Part shown: one piece after another, positions 8,269-16,806 of the stretch | Numbering within the stretch: the stretch's first letter is position 1 | How the letters are laid out: the number at the start of each line of letters is the position of its first letter | DNA from: Leucobacter chromiireducens subsp. chromiireducens | GTDB taxonomy: Bacteria; Actinomycetota; Actinomycetes; Actinomycetales; Microbacteriaceae | Reading direction: 5' to 3' | Length of the DNA: 64,000 bases | Assembly: GCF_016758255.1 (NCBI RefSeq) | Contig: NZ_QYAD01000004.1 | Location: forward strand, 186,001 to 250,000 | The notes under the pieces: generated by a model | What the model was told of the DNA's origin: nothing | The model's database searches: none | What the model saw: only the letters and a program-made list of their open reading frames with translations | Translations under genes and position numbers: made by a program

Positions 8269-9378
8269 ATGGCAGAGGAAGCGAAGAACAACGGCGGCGC
8301 CGTTGTCGCAGCCCAGGGCCACGGCTCGGCCGATGGCGCGGCTGGGACCGCCGTCATCTCGTCGGACGCCGTGCAGAATCCCGGCCTTCCGCCGCACCGC
8401 AAGCGCGTCACGGATCTGGATCCTAAGAAGGAAAAGGGTGCGGAGCGCACGGTCTACACCCTCTTCTACCTCTCCATCGCTGGAAGCTTGGGCGCGGTTC
8501 TCGCGTACATGTTCCTCCCGATCGAGACGGGCGATCCGATGGCCATCCGCGTGCACACGCTGGTTGTCGGCCTCGGCATGGCGCTCGCCATGCTTGCCAT
8601 CGGTATCGGTGCGGTCCACTGGGGCAAGGCCCTCATGGCCGATCACGAGTCGATCGACGAGCGTCACCCGGTCCCCAGCGACACGGAAACCCGCGAGGCA
8701 TCGGCTGAGATCTTCAAGCTTGCAAACGAAGAGTCGGGCTTCTCGCGCCGCTCGCTCGTGCGCAACAGCCTCATCGGCGCACTGATTGCCTTCCCGCTCC
8801 CCGGCATCACCCTGCTGCGCGGCCTTGCTCCGCAGGATCGCGATCCCGTACAGCTGCTGAAGCACACCATGTGGACCAAGGGCGTCCGTCTCGCACGCGA
8901 TCCCTCCGGTGTGCCGATCAAGGCCAGCGAGGTCACCATCGGTTCGGCGTTCCACGTCATCCCCGAAACCCTCACGCACGAGGACTTCGCAAAGCTGAGC
9001 CTTGATGAGCGCGGCGGCAGCGAGACCCTTCTCGATGCGAAGGCCAAGGCCATCGTTCTCCTCATGCGTCTGGACCAGAGCGAGCTCAACGAGCTTCCCG
9101 AGCGCGAGAGCTGGTCGTACGACGGCATCGTCGCGTACTCGAAGGTCTGCACCCACGTCGGCTGCCCCGTTGCGCTCTACGAGCAGCACACGCACCACCT
9201 GCTGTGCCCCTGCCACCAGTCGCAGTTCGACGTCTCCGAGCACGCCAAGGTTGTGTTCGGTCCCGCGAAGCGCCCCCTGCCGCAGCTGCCGATCACGGTC
9301 GACGATGAGGGCTACCTCGTCGCGCAGAGCGATTTCCATGAACCTGTCGGCCCGAGCTACTGGGAGCGTCTCAAGTGA
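8269..9378 (+). CDS. qcrA: Rieske iron-sulfur subunit of the bcc complex
   Basis: This subunit carries the 2Fe-2S cluster that takes the first electron from menaquinol. The ligands are CTHVGC and LCPCHQSQFD near residues 294-318 of a 369-residue protein. Three hydrophobic segments precede the Rieske domain (around residues 64-88, 100-125 and 165-190), the three-helix N-terminus typical of Actinobacteria rather than the single anchor of other phyla. The start chosen is ATG 8269, which has AAGGAGC at 8258-8264. An in-frame ATG at 8245 would add eight residues but lacks a ribosome-binding site. The gene's TGA overlaps the qcrB GTG, so the two are translationally coupled. Confidence 0.95.
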   Translation: MAEEAKNNGGAVVAAQGHGSADGAAGTAVISSDAVQNPGLPPHRKRVTDLDPKKEKGAERTVYTLFYLSIAGSLGAVLAYMFLPIETGDPMAIRVHTLVVGLGMALAMLAIGIGAVHWGKALMADHESIDERHPVPSDTETREASAEIFKLANEESGFSRRSLVRNSLIGALIAFPLPGITLLRGLAPQDRDPVQLLKHTMWTKGVRLARDPSGVPIKASEVTIGSAFHVIPETLTHEDFAKLSLDERGGSETLLDAKAKAIVLLMRLDQSELNELPERESWSYDGIVAYSKVCTHVGCPVALYEQHTHHLLCPCHQSQFDVSEHAKVVFGPAKRPLPQLPITVDDEGYLVAQSDFHEPVGPSYWERLK

Positions 9379-10988
9379 GCAGCACCGTAACCGAATCGCC
9401 CGCGCAGAACGGCTCGAGCCGTTTCACGTCCGCGGCCGCGAACTACATCGATGAGCGCACCAAGATCGGTGTTGCTGTCAAGGAGTTCGGACGCAAGGTC
9501 TTCCCCGACCACTGGTCCTTCCTCCTCGGCGAGGTCGCGCTGTATAGCTTCGTCGTCATCCTGCTGTCGGGTACCTTCCTGACGCTCTTCTTCCAGGCGA
9601 CGATGATCGAGACGCACTACACCGGGCCGTACGTCCCGATGAAGGGTGTCGAGATGTCGGGCGCTATGGCCTCGACACTGGACATCTCGTTCTCAGTGCG
9701 CGGTGGCCTCCTGATGCGTCACGTCCACCACTGGGCTGCGCTTCTCTTCGTTGCCTCCATCGGCCTGCACATGCTCCGCATCTTCTTCACCGGCGCATTC
9801 CGCAAGCCCCGCGAGCTCAACTGGGTGATCGGCTTCGTTCTCTTCATCCTCGCGATGGCAGAGGGCTTCACCGGCTACTCGCTCCCCGACGATGTTCTCT
9901 CGGGCAACGGCCTCCGCATCATTGATGGCCTGATCAAGGCGATCCCCGTGATCGGCACCTACCTCTCCTACTTCTTCTTCGGTGGAGAGTTCCCGGGCAC
10001 CGACATCGTCGGCCGTCTCTACATGCTGCACATCATGCTGCTGCCCGCACTGGTCATCCTGTTCGTGGCACTGCACCTCGCGTTTGTGGTCATCCACAAG
10101 CACGCGCAGTACCCCGGCCCGGGCAAGACCCAGCAGAACGTTGTTGGCTACCCCATCCTCCCCGTCTACGCAGCGAAGGCTGGCGGCTTCTTCTTCATCG
10201 TCTTCGGCGTGATCCTCCTGATCGCCTCGATCGTGGGAATCAACCCGATCTGGGCATACGGACCGTACGATCCCTCCCCCGTTTCGGCTGGTACTCAGCC
10301 TGACTGGTACATCGGCTTCGCGGACGGCATGCTCCGTCTGATCCCGCCGGGGCTCGAGACTGAGTGGTTCGGCTACACCTGGTCGTGGAACATGTTGCTC
10401 CCGATCATCATCATGGGCGGCTTCATCGTCCTCGTAGCGATCTACCCCTTCATCGAGGCCTGGGTCACCGGCGACAAGCGCGAGCACCACATTCTGGATC
10501 GCCCGCGCAACGCCCCGACGCGTACCGCAATCGGTGCAGCCGGCGTGACCTTCTACGCGGTAATGTGGGCCGGCGCAAGCTCGGACCTCATGGCAACCCA
10601 CTTCCAGCTCTCCATGGAGGGCGTGATCCACGCACTGCAGGCCCTGCTCATCCTCGGCCCGATCATTGCGTACATCGTCACGAAGCGGATCTGCCTCGCG
10701 CTCCAGAAGAAGGATCGCAGCATCGCGCTCCACGGCTTCGAGTCCGGTCGTATCGTTCGCCTCCCCGGCGGCGAGTTCGTCGAGGTGCACAAGCCGCTCG
10801 ACGAGTACGAGCAGTGGGAGCTCGTGAGCTACCACGACTACGCGCCGCTGATGCTCCGTCCCAACGATGACGGCCGCATCCCCTTCTCCAAGCGCCTGCG
10901 TGCTGGCTTCAGCCGCTGGTTCTTCGAGGATCGGATCGTTCCGCCCACCGCTGGCGAGATCGAGCAGAGCAAGCACGAGGGTCACTAA
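9375..10988 (+). CDS. qcrB: Cytochrome b subunit of the bcc complex
   Basis: The 537-residue integral membrane protein holds the two b hemes and the quinol sites. GGLLMRHVHHWAALLFVASIGLHM contributes heme ligands (core RHVHHW and IGLHMLR), and a second His pair occurs in RLYMLHIMLLPALVILFVALHLAF (core HIMLLP and VALHLAFVVIHKH). The Qo-site motif PEWY appears here as QPDWYIGF, the PDWY form seen in Gram-positive b-type subunits. The C-terminal 120 residues form a cytoplasmic extension found in actinobacterial QcrB. The start is GTG at 9375, overlapping the qcrA stop by four bases. A strong hairpin follows ten bases after the stop. QcrB is the target of Q203-type inhibitors in mycobacteria. Confidence 0.96.
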   Translation: MSSTVTESPAQNGSSRFTSAAANYIDERTKIGVAVKEFGRKVFPDHWSFLLGEVALYSFVVILLSGTFLTLFFQATMIETHYTGPYVPMKGVEMSGAMASTLDISFSVRGGLLMRHVHHWAALLFVASIGLHMLRIFFTGAFRKPRELNWVIGFVLFILAMAEGFTGYSLPDDVLSGNGLRIIDGLIKAIPVIGTYLSYFFFGGEFPGTDIVGRLYMLHIMLLPALVILFVALHLAFVVIHKHAQYPGPGKTQQNVVGYPILPVYAAKAGGFFFIVFGVILLIASIVGINPIWAYGPYDPSPVSAGTQPDWYIGFADGMLRLIPPGLETEWFGYTWSWNMLLPIIIMGGFIVLVAIYPFIEAWVTGDKREHHILDRPRNAPTRTAIGAAGVTFYAVMWAGASSDLMATHFQLSMEGVIHALQALLILGPIIAYIVTKRICLALQKKDRSIALHGFESGRIVRLPGGEFVEVHKPLDEYEQWELVSYHDYAPLMLRPNDDGRIPFSKRLRAGFSRWFFEDRIVPPTAGEIEQSKHEGH

Positions 10989-10997
10989 CCCTCACCA

Positions 10998-11041
10998 CGG
11001 CTGTGGCCCCGCAGGATTCATTTCCTGCGGGGCCACAGCCG
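10998..11041 (+). terminator. Rho-independent terminator of ctaE-qcrCAB
   Basis: Arms 10998-11016 and 11023-11041 are perfect 19-bp reverse complements with a 6-base loop, followed by TTTCTG. The site is directly downstream of the qcrB stop. Confidence 0.88.
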
Positions 11042-11098
11042 TTTCTGCGCCCTCACACCACTTGGCGCCGTGCGCTTGGCTCCGTCGCCCCGTCGCTC

Positions 11099-11154
11099 CG
11101 TCCTCCCGTCCTCCCGTCCTCCTGTCCTCCTGTCCTCCCGTCCTCCCGTCCTCC
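11099..11154. repeat. 8-bp tandem repeat, seven copies of YGTCCTCC
   Basis: Seven consecutive octamers follow the pattern CGTCCTCC, with TGTCCTCC in copies four and five. On the minus strand each unit reads GGAGGACG and contains a Shine-Dalgarno-like GGAGG, but no gene follows. It looks like a simple-sequence array. Confidence 0.85.
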
Positions 11155-11393
11155 CGTCGAGGTAGATTGCCTGCGCGGGGGCACGTTAGTGCCGCATGAA
11201 TCGAGCCGCTGCACAGCCAGAATGCTCCGAACGACTGCGAGGTGGCCGCGAGCGTTGTGGGCCGTCGTCAGAGGTACGCATCCCGTATAGGCTGGGACCG
11301 GGCGGCGGGCGCGACGCAGCGCGGCACGCAGGCGCTCTCCCAGCAGCTCCTTCTCTGCACTGCGTCGTTCTGCTAATACGCTCTTATGCAACT

Positions 11394-11453
11394 GCGCCCG
11401 TCTGCGTCGCACCCATCTGCTCCGCACCCATCCGCGTTGCACCCATCCGCCCC
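11394..11453. repeat. 15-bp tandem repeat, four copies
   Basis: Units of the form GCACCCATCYGCNNN begin at 11394 (a degenerate GCGCCCG version), 11409, 11424 and 11439. The last three share GCACCCATC exactly. The array lies about 130 bp beyond the mntH stop. Confidence 0.8.
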
Positions 11454-11580
11454 GCCCCTCCGCGGCCCCCGTTTGCGGAAGCCCGGGGCATCTCGAGGCA
11501 CACCCAGAGCGCCCAACGGGCAGGGCTGGGGCGAGGGCGTATCGACTGCGGGAGACCGGCTCGAGGAAGCCGGGAAGAGG

Positions 11581-12861
11581 CTAGGCCTGGCCTGTGAAGA
11601 TGAGCCAGAGGAGCAGCAAGTTGAGCGCCACAATCAGGCCGACGACCATCCAGGACACCACGCGGAGCCAGGCGCCGTTCTGGAAGGTGCCCATCACGTC
11701 GCGCCGTTCGGTCAGCCGCGCCAGCGGGATCAGTGCAAAGGGCAGCCCGAAGGACAGGAGCACCTGACTCAGCACGAGCGCCCACGTCGGATCGATGCCC
11801 ACGGCGAGCAAGATGAGCGCCGGCACGAGCGTAATACCCCGTCGCACAAGCATCGGAACGCGGATGTGCAGGAGCCCGGACATGATGGTTGCACCCGCGT
11901 AGCATCCCACCGAGGTGGAGGCCAAGCCTGAGGCGAGCAGCCCAATTGCGAAGATCACGCCGATGGTCGGGCCGAGTGCATCCGTGATTGCCGCGTGAGC
12001 GCCCTCGATGGAGTCGGTGCCAGCGACTCCGGGAAGACTCGCCGCCGCGAGCAGCAGCATCGCCACGTTCACTCCCCCTGCAACGACGAGCGACAGCGCC
12101 ACATCCCACCGGGTAGCGACGAGCAGCCGTTGGATGCGCCCAGGCTCGTTGTGTGCGCCGTGGCGGTCGCGGGCCAGCGCTGAATGCAGGTACACCGCGT
12201 GCGGCATCACCGTCGCGCCGAGCATGCTCGCCGCGAGCAGTACCGTCTGCGTCCCTTGGAAGCGCGGCACGAGACCTTCCAGCATGCCCTGAGGGTCGAG
12301 CGGGCTGAACAAGAGCCCCGCAAGGAAGCCGATGGTGATCACACCGAGCAGACCCATGACCACAAACTCGAAGGTGCGCTGTCCTCGTCGCGACTGCAGC
12401 TGCAGCAGCGCCATTGAAACGACGCCGACGATGAGGCCGCCGATCGGTAGCGGGACGCCGAATAGCAGGTAGAGAGCGAGCGCTCCACCGATCACCTCGG
12501 CGACGTCGGTGGCGGCAGCGACGAGCTCCGCTTGGAGCCAGTAGAGCCGCCTCGGCCACCGGCGCAGCCGAGATCCCAGCACCTCGGGCAGGCTCTCCCC
12601 TGTGACAAGGCCAAGCTTGGCGGAAAGGTACTGCACAATCATCGCCATGAGGTTTGCAGCAATGAGTACCCAGAGGAGCAAGTAGCCGTACTCTGCACCC
12701 GCCGTGAGGTTTGCGGCCACGTTCCCCGGGTCGACGTACGCGATCGCTGCGACAAAGGCAGGCCCGAGGAGGTTGATCCCACCGCCGCGACGCCTGCCCC
12801 GGCGACCATCAACCGGTGCCTCATCCAGCGACGCTGTGCCAGATTCGCTCTGTCTACTCAC
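11581..12861 (-). CDS. mntH: Nramp-family Mn(2+) transporter
   Basis: The 426-residue protein is a proton-coupled divalent metal importer. The Nramp signature AIAYVDPGNVAANLTAG (about residues 39-55) carries the metal-binding Asp and Asn. ATVMPHAVYLHSALARD carries the conserved Met that selects Mn or Fe, and SVGCYAGATIMSGLL is the transport motif. About eleven hydrophobic helices follow. GTG 12861 lies six bases after a TAGTCT -10 box and directly beside a 22-bp palindrome shared with the ABC manganese importer at 55.6 kb, indicating Mn-responsive repression. The start region has no Shine-Dalgarno, so the message is probably leaderless. It is preceded by a TetR gene on the same strand. Confidence 0.93.
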   Translation of the reverse strand: MSRQSESGTASLDEAPVDGRRGRRRGGGINLLGPAFVAAIAYVDPGNVAANLTAGAEYGYLLLWVLIAANLMAMIVQYLSAKLGLVTGESLPEVLGSRLRRWPRRLYWLQAELVAAATDVAEVIGGALALYLLFGVPLPIGGLIVGVVSMALLQLQSRRGQRTFEFVVMGLLGVITIGFLAGLLFSPLDPQGMLEGLVPRFQGTQTVLLAASMLGATVMPHAVYLHSALARDRHGAHNEPGRIQRLLVATRWDVALSLVVAGGVNVAMLLLAAASLPGVAGTDSIEGAHAAITDALGPTIGVIFAIGLLASGLASTSVGCYAGATIMSGLLHIRVPMLVRRGITLVPALILLAVGIDPTWALVLSQVLLSFGLPFALIPLARLTERRDVMGTFQNGAWLRVVSWMVVGLIVALNLLLLWLIFTGQA

Positions 12862-12883
12862 AAAGTTAGACTACTCGAACTTA
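12862..12883. promoter_or_regulatory. Manganese-regulator (MntR/DtxR-type) operator at mntH
   Basis: The 22-bp element begins AAAGTTAG and ends CGAACTTA on the plus strand and is an imperfect palindrome. It matches 18 of 22 positions with the element at 55549-55570 in front of the Mn-type ABC operon. It covers the minus-strand -10 box TAGTCT (12868-12873) and abuts the mntH GTG, so a bound repressor would block polymerase. No DtxR-family gene is in the window, so the regulator's identity is inferred. Confidence 0.7.
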
Positions 12884-12920
12884 CGGCTTCAGTTCGTCTC
12901 CCTGGTCGGAGTTGTGCGCG

Positions 12921-13382
12921 CTACAGCTCCAATTGAGTGGCCACGCGTTCTGAGCTGTGCTCGCCGGCTTCACTGCGAAGCGCGCCTGCGGCACGAACGA
13001 GAAGGTTTCCAAGAGCTGCGGGTTCAACATGTTGCTCGAGTTCACGCAACAGCGGAGAGAGGTCCGAGGCCAGCGCTGGATCCTGAGCGGTAGCGTAGGC
13101 CTGGTATACGACGCGCACCGCGCCGATTGGGATCGCCTGCACGCCACGCGGATCCGGTTCGAGCTCAACAATGGATACGACAGCGCGCGAAACGCATGCG
13201 AGGAAGAGCTCCTGCTTGGTGCGAAAATTCGCGTAGACGTGTGGCTGAGGCACGCTCGCACGGGCTGCGATGCGCCCGGTCGACGTGCCGTGGAAACCAA
13301 AGAGGCCGAACTCGATGAGTCCGGCCTCTTGTAGGCGTTCGCGATTCTCGCCTGGCCGGCGCCTAATGCGACGCTCGGTCAT
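12921..13382 (-). CDS. TetR-type transcriptional regulator
   Basis: The 153-residue protein is short for a TetR regulator (usually about 190-220). An N-terminal helix-turn-helix is clear: GLIEFGLFGFHGTSTGRIAA (about residues 20-39) leads into SVPQPHVYANFRTKQELFLA, the standard recognition helix pattern. The C-terminal ligand-binding part is reduced. The ATG at 13382 lies four bases after the stop of the GNAT gene (13387), which suggests translational coupling; the longer frame to 13517 would overlap that gene fully and is rejected. mntH begins 59 bases downstream but has its own promoter. The ligand and targets are unknown. Confidence 0.8.
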   Translation of the reverse strand: MTERRIRRRPGENRERLQEAGLIEFGLFGFHGTSTGRIAARASVPQPHVYANFRTKQELFLACVSRAVVSIVELEPDPRGVQAIPIGAVRVVYQAYATAQDPALASDLSPLLRELEQHVEPAALGNLLVRAAGALRSEAGEHSSERVATQLEL

Positions 13383-13386
13383 TGAA

Positions 13387-13830
13387 CTATCCCAGTTCGA
13401 GAATCTTGCGGTAGTGCTCCCCCACGGGTTCAAAACCACGGTGGTTGTAGAAGGAGCCGATACGCGCGGTGGAGGCGGAGAGCTGACGTACGCCGCGCCC
13501 CATGCAGTAGTGCTCATTCGCCTGCATCAACCGGTCACCGACTCCGTGGCCACGCGAGCCCTCGTCGACGACGATCTCCTGCAAGTGAGCAGTGAGCCCC
13601 GGAGCGTGGAGCAGACGGGAGACTGTCATGAGGGAATAGCCCACAACCTTCTCGTCGAGCTCGGCGACGAACAAAACGTTCGTCTCCTGATCGCGGTGTC
13701 GAAGGATGTTATCGAACGCGACGAGGAACTCGTCGCTGCCGATGGTCTCGCGGCCGGTAGTGAACTGTCGGGCCAGAGCGAGGACGGCACGTGCGTCCTC
13801 GCTCTTGCCACGGCGAATGATGATGCTCAC
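13387..13830 (-). CDS. GNAT-family N-acetyltransferase
   Basis: The 147-residue protein has the GNAT acetyl-CoA loop: LQEIVVDEGSRGHGVGDRLM (about residues 85-104) gives the beta4 strand and the RGxGxG-like pyrophosphate-binding turn. NEHYCMGRGVRQLSASTA and FYNHRGFEPVGEHYRK form the usual C-terminal strands. N-terminal RGKSEDARAVLALARQF is the alpha1 region. These enzymes transfer acetyl from acetyl-CoA to amines; the substrate cannot be told. It starts with GTG at 13830, twelve bases after the ctaF stop, with no clear ribosome-binding site, so it probably depends on read-through translation from the ctaC-ctaD-ctaF operon. Confidence 0.82.
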   Translation of the reverse strand: MSIIIRRGKSEDARAVLALARQFTTGRETIGSDEFLVAFDNILRHRDQETNVLFVAELDEKVVGYSLMTVSRLLHAPGLTAHLQEIVVDEGSRGHGVGDRLMQANEHYCMGRGVRQLSASTARIGSFYNHRGFEPVGEHYRKILELG

Positions 13831-13842
13831 GCGGGATACCGA

Positions 13843-14265
13843 CTAACGGGCGAAGTTGCCGCGGTAGTACTCGTACACCCAGCCGACGATGCCAACGGCA
13901 ACGAGCGGAACGGTGAAGAACGAGAGCCAGAAGTTGAAGCCGATGCACATGCCCAGCACGACCAGCGAGATCGAGAAGGCAAGGAAGAGCGGCCACCAGC
14001 TCCAGGGGCTGAACTCGCCGAGCTCGGGGTCCCCGTCGTCGATGTCGGAATCCAGGCGGTCCTCAACGAGAACGCCGCCCTGCTTCTTCTGCACCAGCAT
14101 GAGGTACACCGCGATGAAGGCGGTGAGCCCCGCGGAGAGCAAGATCGAGGTCGATCCTGCCCACTCGACGCGACCGTGATCGATCAGGTTCCACACCGTG
14201 TACACCGTCGCAAGAAGCGTGAAGTACGCGGTCAGGATCCAGAAGATGACGATATTGGATTTCAT
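13843..14265 (-). CDS. ctaF: Cytochrome c oxidase subunit IV, actinobacterial type
   Basis: The 140-residue protein has four hydrophobic helices: residues about 5-25 (IVIFWILTAYFTLLATVY), 38-58 (TSILLSAGLTAFIAVYLML), 92-112 and 114-132. A central acidic loop DRLDSDIDDGDPELGE and a WSWWPL motif are typical of CtaF, the small fourth subunit of the actinobacterial aa3 oxidase. GAGGAG sits upstream of the ATG at 14265. It follows ctaD by 19 bases in the ctaC-ctaD-ctaF order, so the three oxidase subunits not encoded with qcrCAB are made together. Confidence 0.92.
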   Translation of the reverse strand: MKSNIVIFWILTAYFTLLATVYTVWNLIDHGRVEWAGSTSILLSAGLTAFIAVYLMLVQKKQGGVLVEDRLDSDIDDGDPELGEFSPWSWWPLFLAFSISLVVLGMCIGFNFWLSFFTVPLVAVGIVGWVYEYYRGNFAR

Positions 14266-14284
14266 AGCTGAATACTCCTCAGGG

Positions 14285-15940
14285 TCACTTCTGCTCTGAG
14301 AGCTGGTGAGCCGGAACAGGCTGCTCTACGCCGCTGACCTCGGGGTGGTTGAGGTCAAAGGCAGGAGACTCGGAACGAATGCGCGGGATCGACGTGAAGT
14401 TGTGGCGCGGCGGCGGGCAAGACGTTGCCCACTCGAGCGAGCGGCCGTAGCCCCACGGATCGTTCACGGTGACCTTCGACGCACGGCGCGAGGTGATGTA
14501 CACGTTCAGGAGGAACGGGATCATCGACGCACCGAGGATCATTGCACCGATCGTGGAGAGCTGGTTGCCCCACGTGATGCCATCAGCCGGCAGGTAGGTG
14601 TAGTAACGACGCGGCATGGCCATGACGCCCAGCCAGTGCTGCACGAGGAAGGTCATGTGGAAGCCGATGAAGAGCACCCAGAAGTGGATCTTGCCGAGAC
14701 GCTCGTCGAGCATCTTGCCCGTCCACTTCGGCCACCAGAAGTAGAAGCCGGCGAACATTGCGAACACCACAGTGCCGAAGACAACGTAGTGGAAGTGCGC
14801 GATCACGAAGTACGTGTCGGACAGGTGGAAGTCGAGCGCCGGCGAAGCCAGGATGACACCGGTGAGGCCGCCGAAGACGAAGGTCACGAGGAAGCCAAGC
14901 GACCAGAGCATCGGGGTCTCGAAGGTGATCGAGCCGCGCCACATCGTTCCGAGCCAGTTGAAGATCTTCACGCCGGTCGGCACCGCGATCAGCATGGTCA
15001 TCAGGGCGAAGAACGGCAGCAGCACGGAACCGGTGACGTACATGTGGTGTGCCCACACGGTCATCGAGAGCGCCGCAATCGCGATGGTTGCGTAGATCAG
15101 GGTCTTGTAGCCGAAGATCGGCTTACGGCTGAACACCGGGAAGATCTCGGAAACGATACCGAAGAACGGCAGAGCGATGACGTACACCTCAGGGTGTCCG
15201 AAGAACCAGAAGAGGTGCTGCCAGAGGATGGCTCCGCCCTCGCCACTGTAGATCTGTGCGCCGAAGATACGGTCGGCAGCGAGGCCGAACATTGCCGCCG
15301 CGAGGACGGGGAACACCAGCAGCACGAGGATCGAGGTGATCAGCGTGTTCCAGGTGAAGATCGACATACGCCACATGGTCATGCCCGGAGCGCGCATCGT
15401 GATGATCGTGGTGATGAAGTTGACGCCACCCATGATCGTGCCGAAGCCGCTGATACCGAGGCCCAGCACCCAGAGGTTGCCACCGATGCCCGGCGAGTAG
15501 GTCATGCTCGACAGCGGCGAGTAAGCGAACCAGCCGAAGGACGCAGCGCCCTGGGGGGTAAGGAAGCCACCGACCGCGATCAGCGAACCGAAGGTGTACA
15601 GCCAGAACGCGAAGGCGTTCAGTCGCGGGAACGCGACGTCGGGTGCACCGATCTGGAGCGGCATCATGACGTTTGCGAAGCCAGCGAACAGCGGCGTTGC
15701 AAACATCAGCAGCATGATCGTGCCATGCATGGTGAACAGCTGGTTGTACTGCTCCTTGGTCGCGATGACCTCGAGGCCGGGAGCAAAGAGCTGCGCGCGG
15801 ATCACCAGGGCCATCAGGCCGCCGATGAGGAACCACACGAAGGAGCTGATCAGGTACATGTACCCGATCACCTTGTGGTCCGTGGACGTCAGCCACGAAA
15901 CGATGACGTTGCCCTTCTTCATGTTTTTGCTATCCCTCAT
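14285..15940 (-). CDS. ctaD: Cytochrome aa3 oxidase subunit I
   Basis: The 551-residue protein is the catalytic heme-copper subunit with 12 helices. Visible ligands include the low-spin heme His in [12 protein letters not shown], the Cu(B) His and cross-linked Tyr in [17 protein letters not shown], the His pair in [10 protein letters not shown], and the heme a3/a His residues in [11 protein letters not shown]. Proton-channel residues of the D and K pathways are in the expected helices. The ATG at 15940 shares one base with the ctaC stop (TAATG), giving tight coupling. An alternative ATG at 15922 has AGGGAT nine bases before it, so the true N-terminus may be six residues shorter. In M. tuberculosis ctaD is unlinked from ctaC. 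Confidence 0.95.
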   Translation of the reverse strand: MRDSKNMKKGNVIVSWLTSTDHKVIGYMYLISSFVWFLIGGLMALVIRAQLFAPGLEVIATKEQYNQLFTMHGTIMLLMFATPLFAGFANVMMPLQIGAPDVAFPRLNAFAFWLYTFGSLIAVGGFLTPQGAASFGWFAYSPLSSMTYSPGIGGNLWVLGLGISGFGTIMGGVNFITTIITMRAPGMTMWRMSIFTWNTLITSILVLLVFPVLAAAMFGLAADRIFGAQIYSGEGGAILWQHLFWFFGHPEVYVIALPFFGIVSEIFPVFSRKPIFGYKTLIYATIAIAALSMTVWAHHMYVTGSVLLPFFALMTMLIAVPTGVKIFNWLGTMWRGSITFETPMLWSLGFLVTFVFGGLTGVILASPALDFHLSDTYFVIAHFHYVVFGTVVFAMFAGFYFWWPKWTGKMLDERLGKIHFWVLFIGFHMTFLVQHWLGVMAMPRRYYTYLPADGITWGNQLSTIGAMILGASMIPFLLNVYITSRRASKVTVNDPWGYGRSLEWATSCPPPRHNFTSIPRIRSESPAFDLNHPEVSGVEQPVPAHQLSEQK

Positions 15941-16806
15941 TACTCGTTCTGCGCCTTGGCGCCGTCACCATAGAAGGAATCCTGGTTCGGGTTCAGCTCA
16001 AGGGTGGCCTGGCCAGTGTTGCCTGCTTCGCGCAGCGATGCGATGTACGCGTCGTACTCGTCCTGCTCAACGACCTTCACTTCGAAGAGCATCATCGAGT
16101 GGTACTCACCACAGAGCTCGGCACACTTACCCATGAAGGTGCCGGTCTTGGTGGGCGTGAAGCTCATGTAGTTCGTCTGCCCCGGGATCATGTCCTTCTT
16201 GTAGAGGAACTCGACCACCCAGAAGGAGTGGATGACGTCACGCGTCTCGAGCTTGATCTCGGTGGTCTTGTCGACCGGGAGGTAGAGAACCGGCATGGTC
16301 TCTTCCTTCGCCGAGCCGTCGTCCTCGGTCTGCACCTGGACGCCCTGGAAGTAAACATCCTCGTCGACGTAGTTGAAGTCCCACGCCCAGCGCTTACCGA
16401 TGACCTCGACCGTGTTCTCGGGGTTCTCGTAGCGAGCCTCGATGGAGCTCTGCTCCTGCGCGGTGAACGCGAAGAACCCAAGCACGAGGATCACGGGAAC
16501 CACCGTGAAGAACGTCTCGATCGGCATGTTGTACCGAAGCTGTACCGGCAGCCCCGTCTGCCCCTTGCGGCGACGGTACGCGATCGTGGCCCAGATGATG
16601 AGGGCCCACGTGATCACACCGACGGCGAGCAGCACGATCCACGAAGTCACCCACAGCCCGGTGATCCCGTCCGTGTGGTTCGTGGCCCCTTCAGAGCCAG
16701 CGGGCAGGAAGCCACGCTGCTGCTCAGGGGTGCAGCCTGCGAGGAGCAGCGCTGCTGAGAGCGCCACGGGGGCCGCTACCCATTTCATTCGACGATTGGA
16801 ACGCAC
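15940..16806 (-). CDS. ctaC: Cytochrome aa3 oxidase subunit II
   Basis: The 288-residue lipoprotein carries the Cu(A) centre that accepts electrons from QcrC. A signal peptide ends in a lipobox LLLAGC (Cys about residue 25). Two membrane helices follow, around residues 52-75 and 95-115. The Cu(A) site is [12 protein letters not shown], with an upstream His in [25 protein letters not shown] is the aromatic electron-entry patch. The start is GTG 16806 with GAAAGG seven bases upstream, and an ATG six codons in is less likely. It begins the ctaC-ctaD-ctaF operon, which converges towards the mntH region. Confidence 0.95.
   Translation of the reverse strand: MRSNRRMKWVAAPVALSAALLLAGCTPEQQRGFLPAGSEGATNHTDGITGLWVTSWIVLLAVGVITWALIIWATIAYRRRKGQTGLPVQLRYNMPIETFFTVVPVILVLGFFAFTAQEQSSIEARYENPENTVEVIGKRWAWDFNYVDEDVYFQGVQVQTEDDGSAKEETMPVLYLPVDKTTEIKLETRDVIHSFWVVEFLYKKDMIPGQTNYMSFTPTKTGTFMGKCAELCGEYHSMMLFEVKVVEQDEYDAYIASLREAGNTGQATLELNPNQDSFYGDGAKAQNE

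Larger units (their letters stand above)
11044..11580. other. 537-bp intergenic region with tandem repeats, no gene seen
   Basis: This gap lies between the qcrB terminator and the mntH stop. It holds an 8-bp tandem array (11099-11154) and a 15-bp tandem array (11394-11453). The open frames crossing it, such as the one from 11196, are rich in Ala, Pro and Arg, lack homology I recognise, and have no ribosome-binding site. I see no tRNA or other structured RNA. Confidence 0.5.

Noticed and set aside
9693-10985. A 430-codon open frame on the minus strand opposite qcrB
   Set aside because: It reads as the antisense of cytochrome b, with Asp/Glu/His-rich composition, and shows no family signature.
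11099-11154. CRISPR array candidate
   Set aside because: The units are contiguous octamers with no unique spacers of 25-40 bp and no cas genes nearby.
11196-11597. Possible small gene in the qcrB-mntH gap
   Set aside because: Its translation is Ala/Pro/Arg-rich, crosses the 15-bp repeats, has no Shine-Dalgarno or -10 box, and ends inside mntH.
14306-15973. A 555-codon open frame on the plus strand opposite ctaD
   Set aside because: It is the antisense of a highly conserved oxidase gene, is rich in Arg, Glu, His and Asp, and has no ribosome-binding site. High GC content produces such long shadows.
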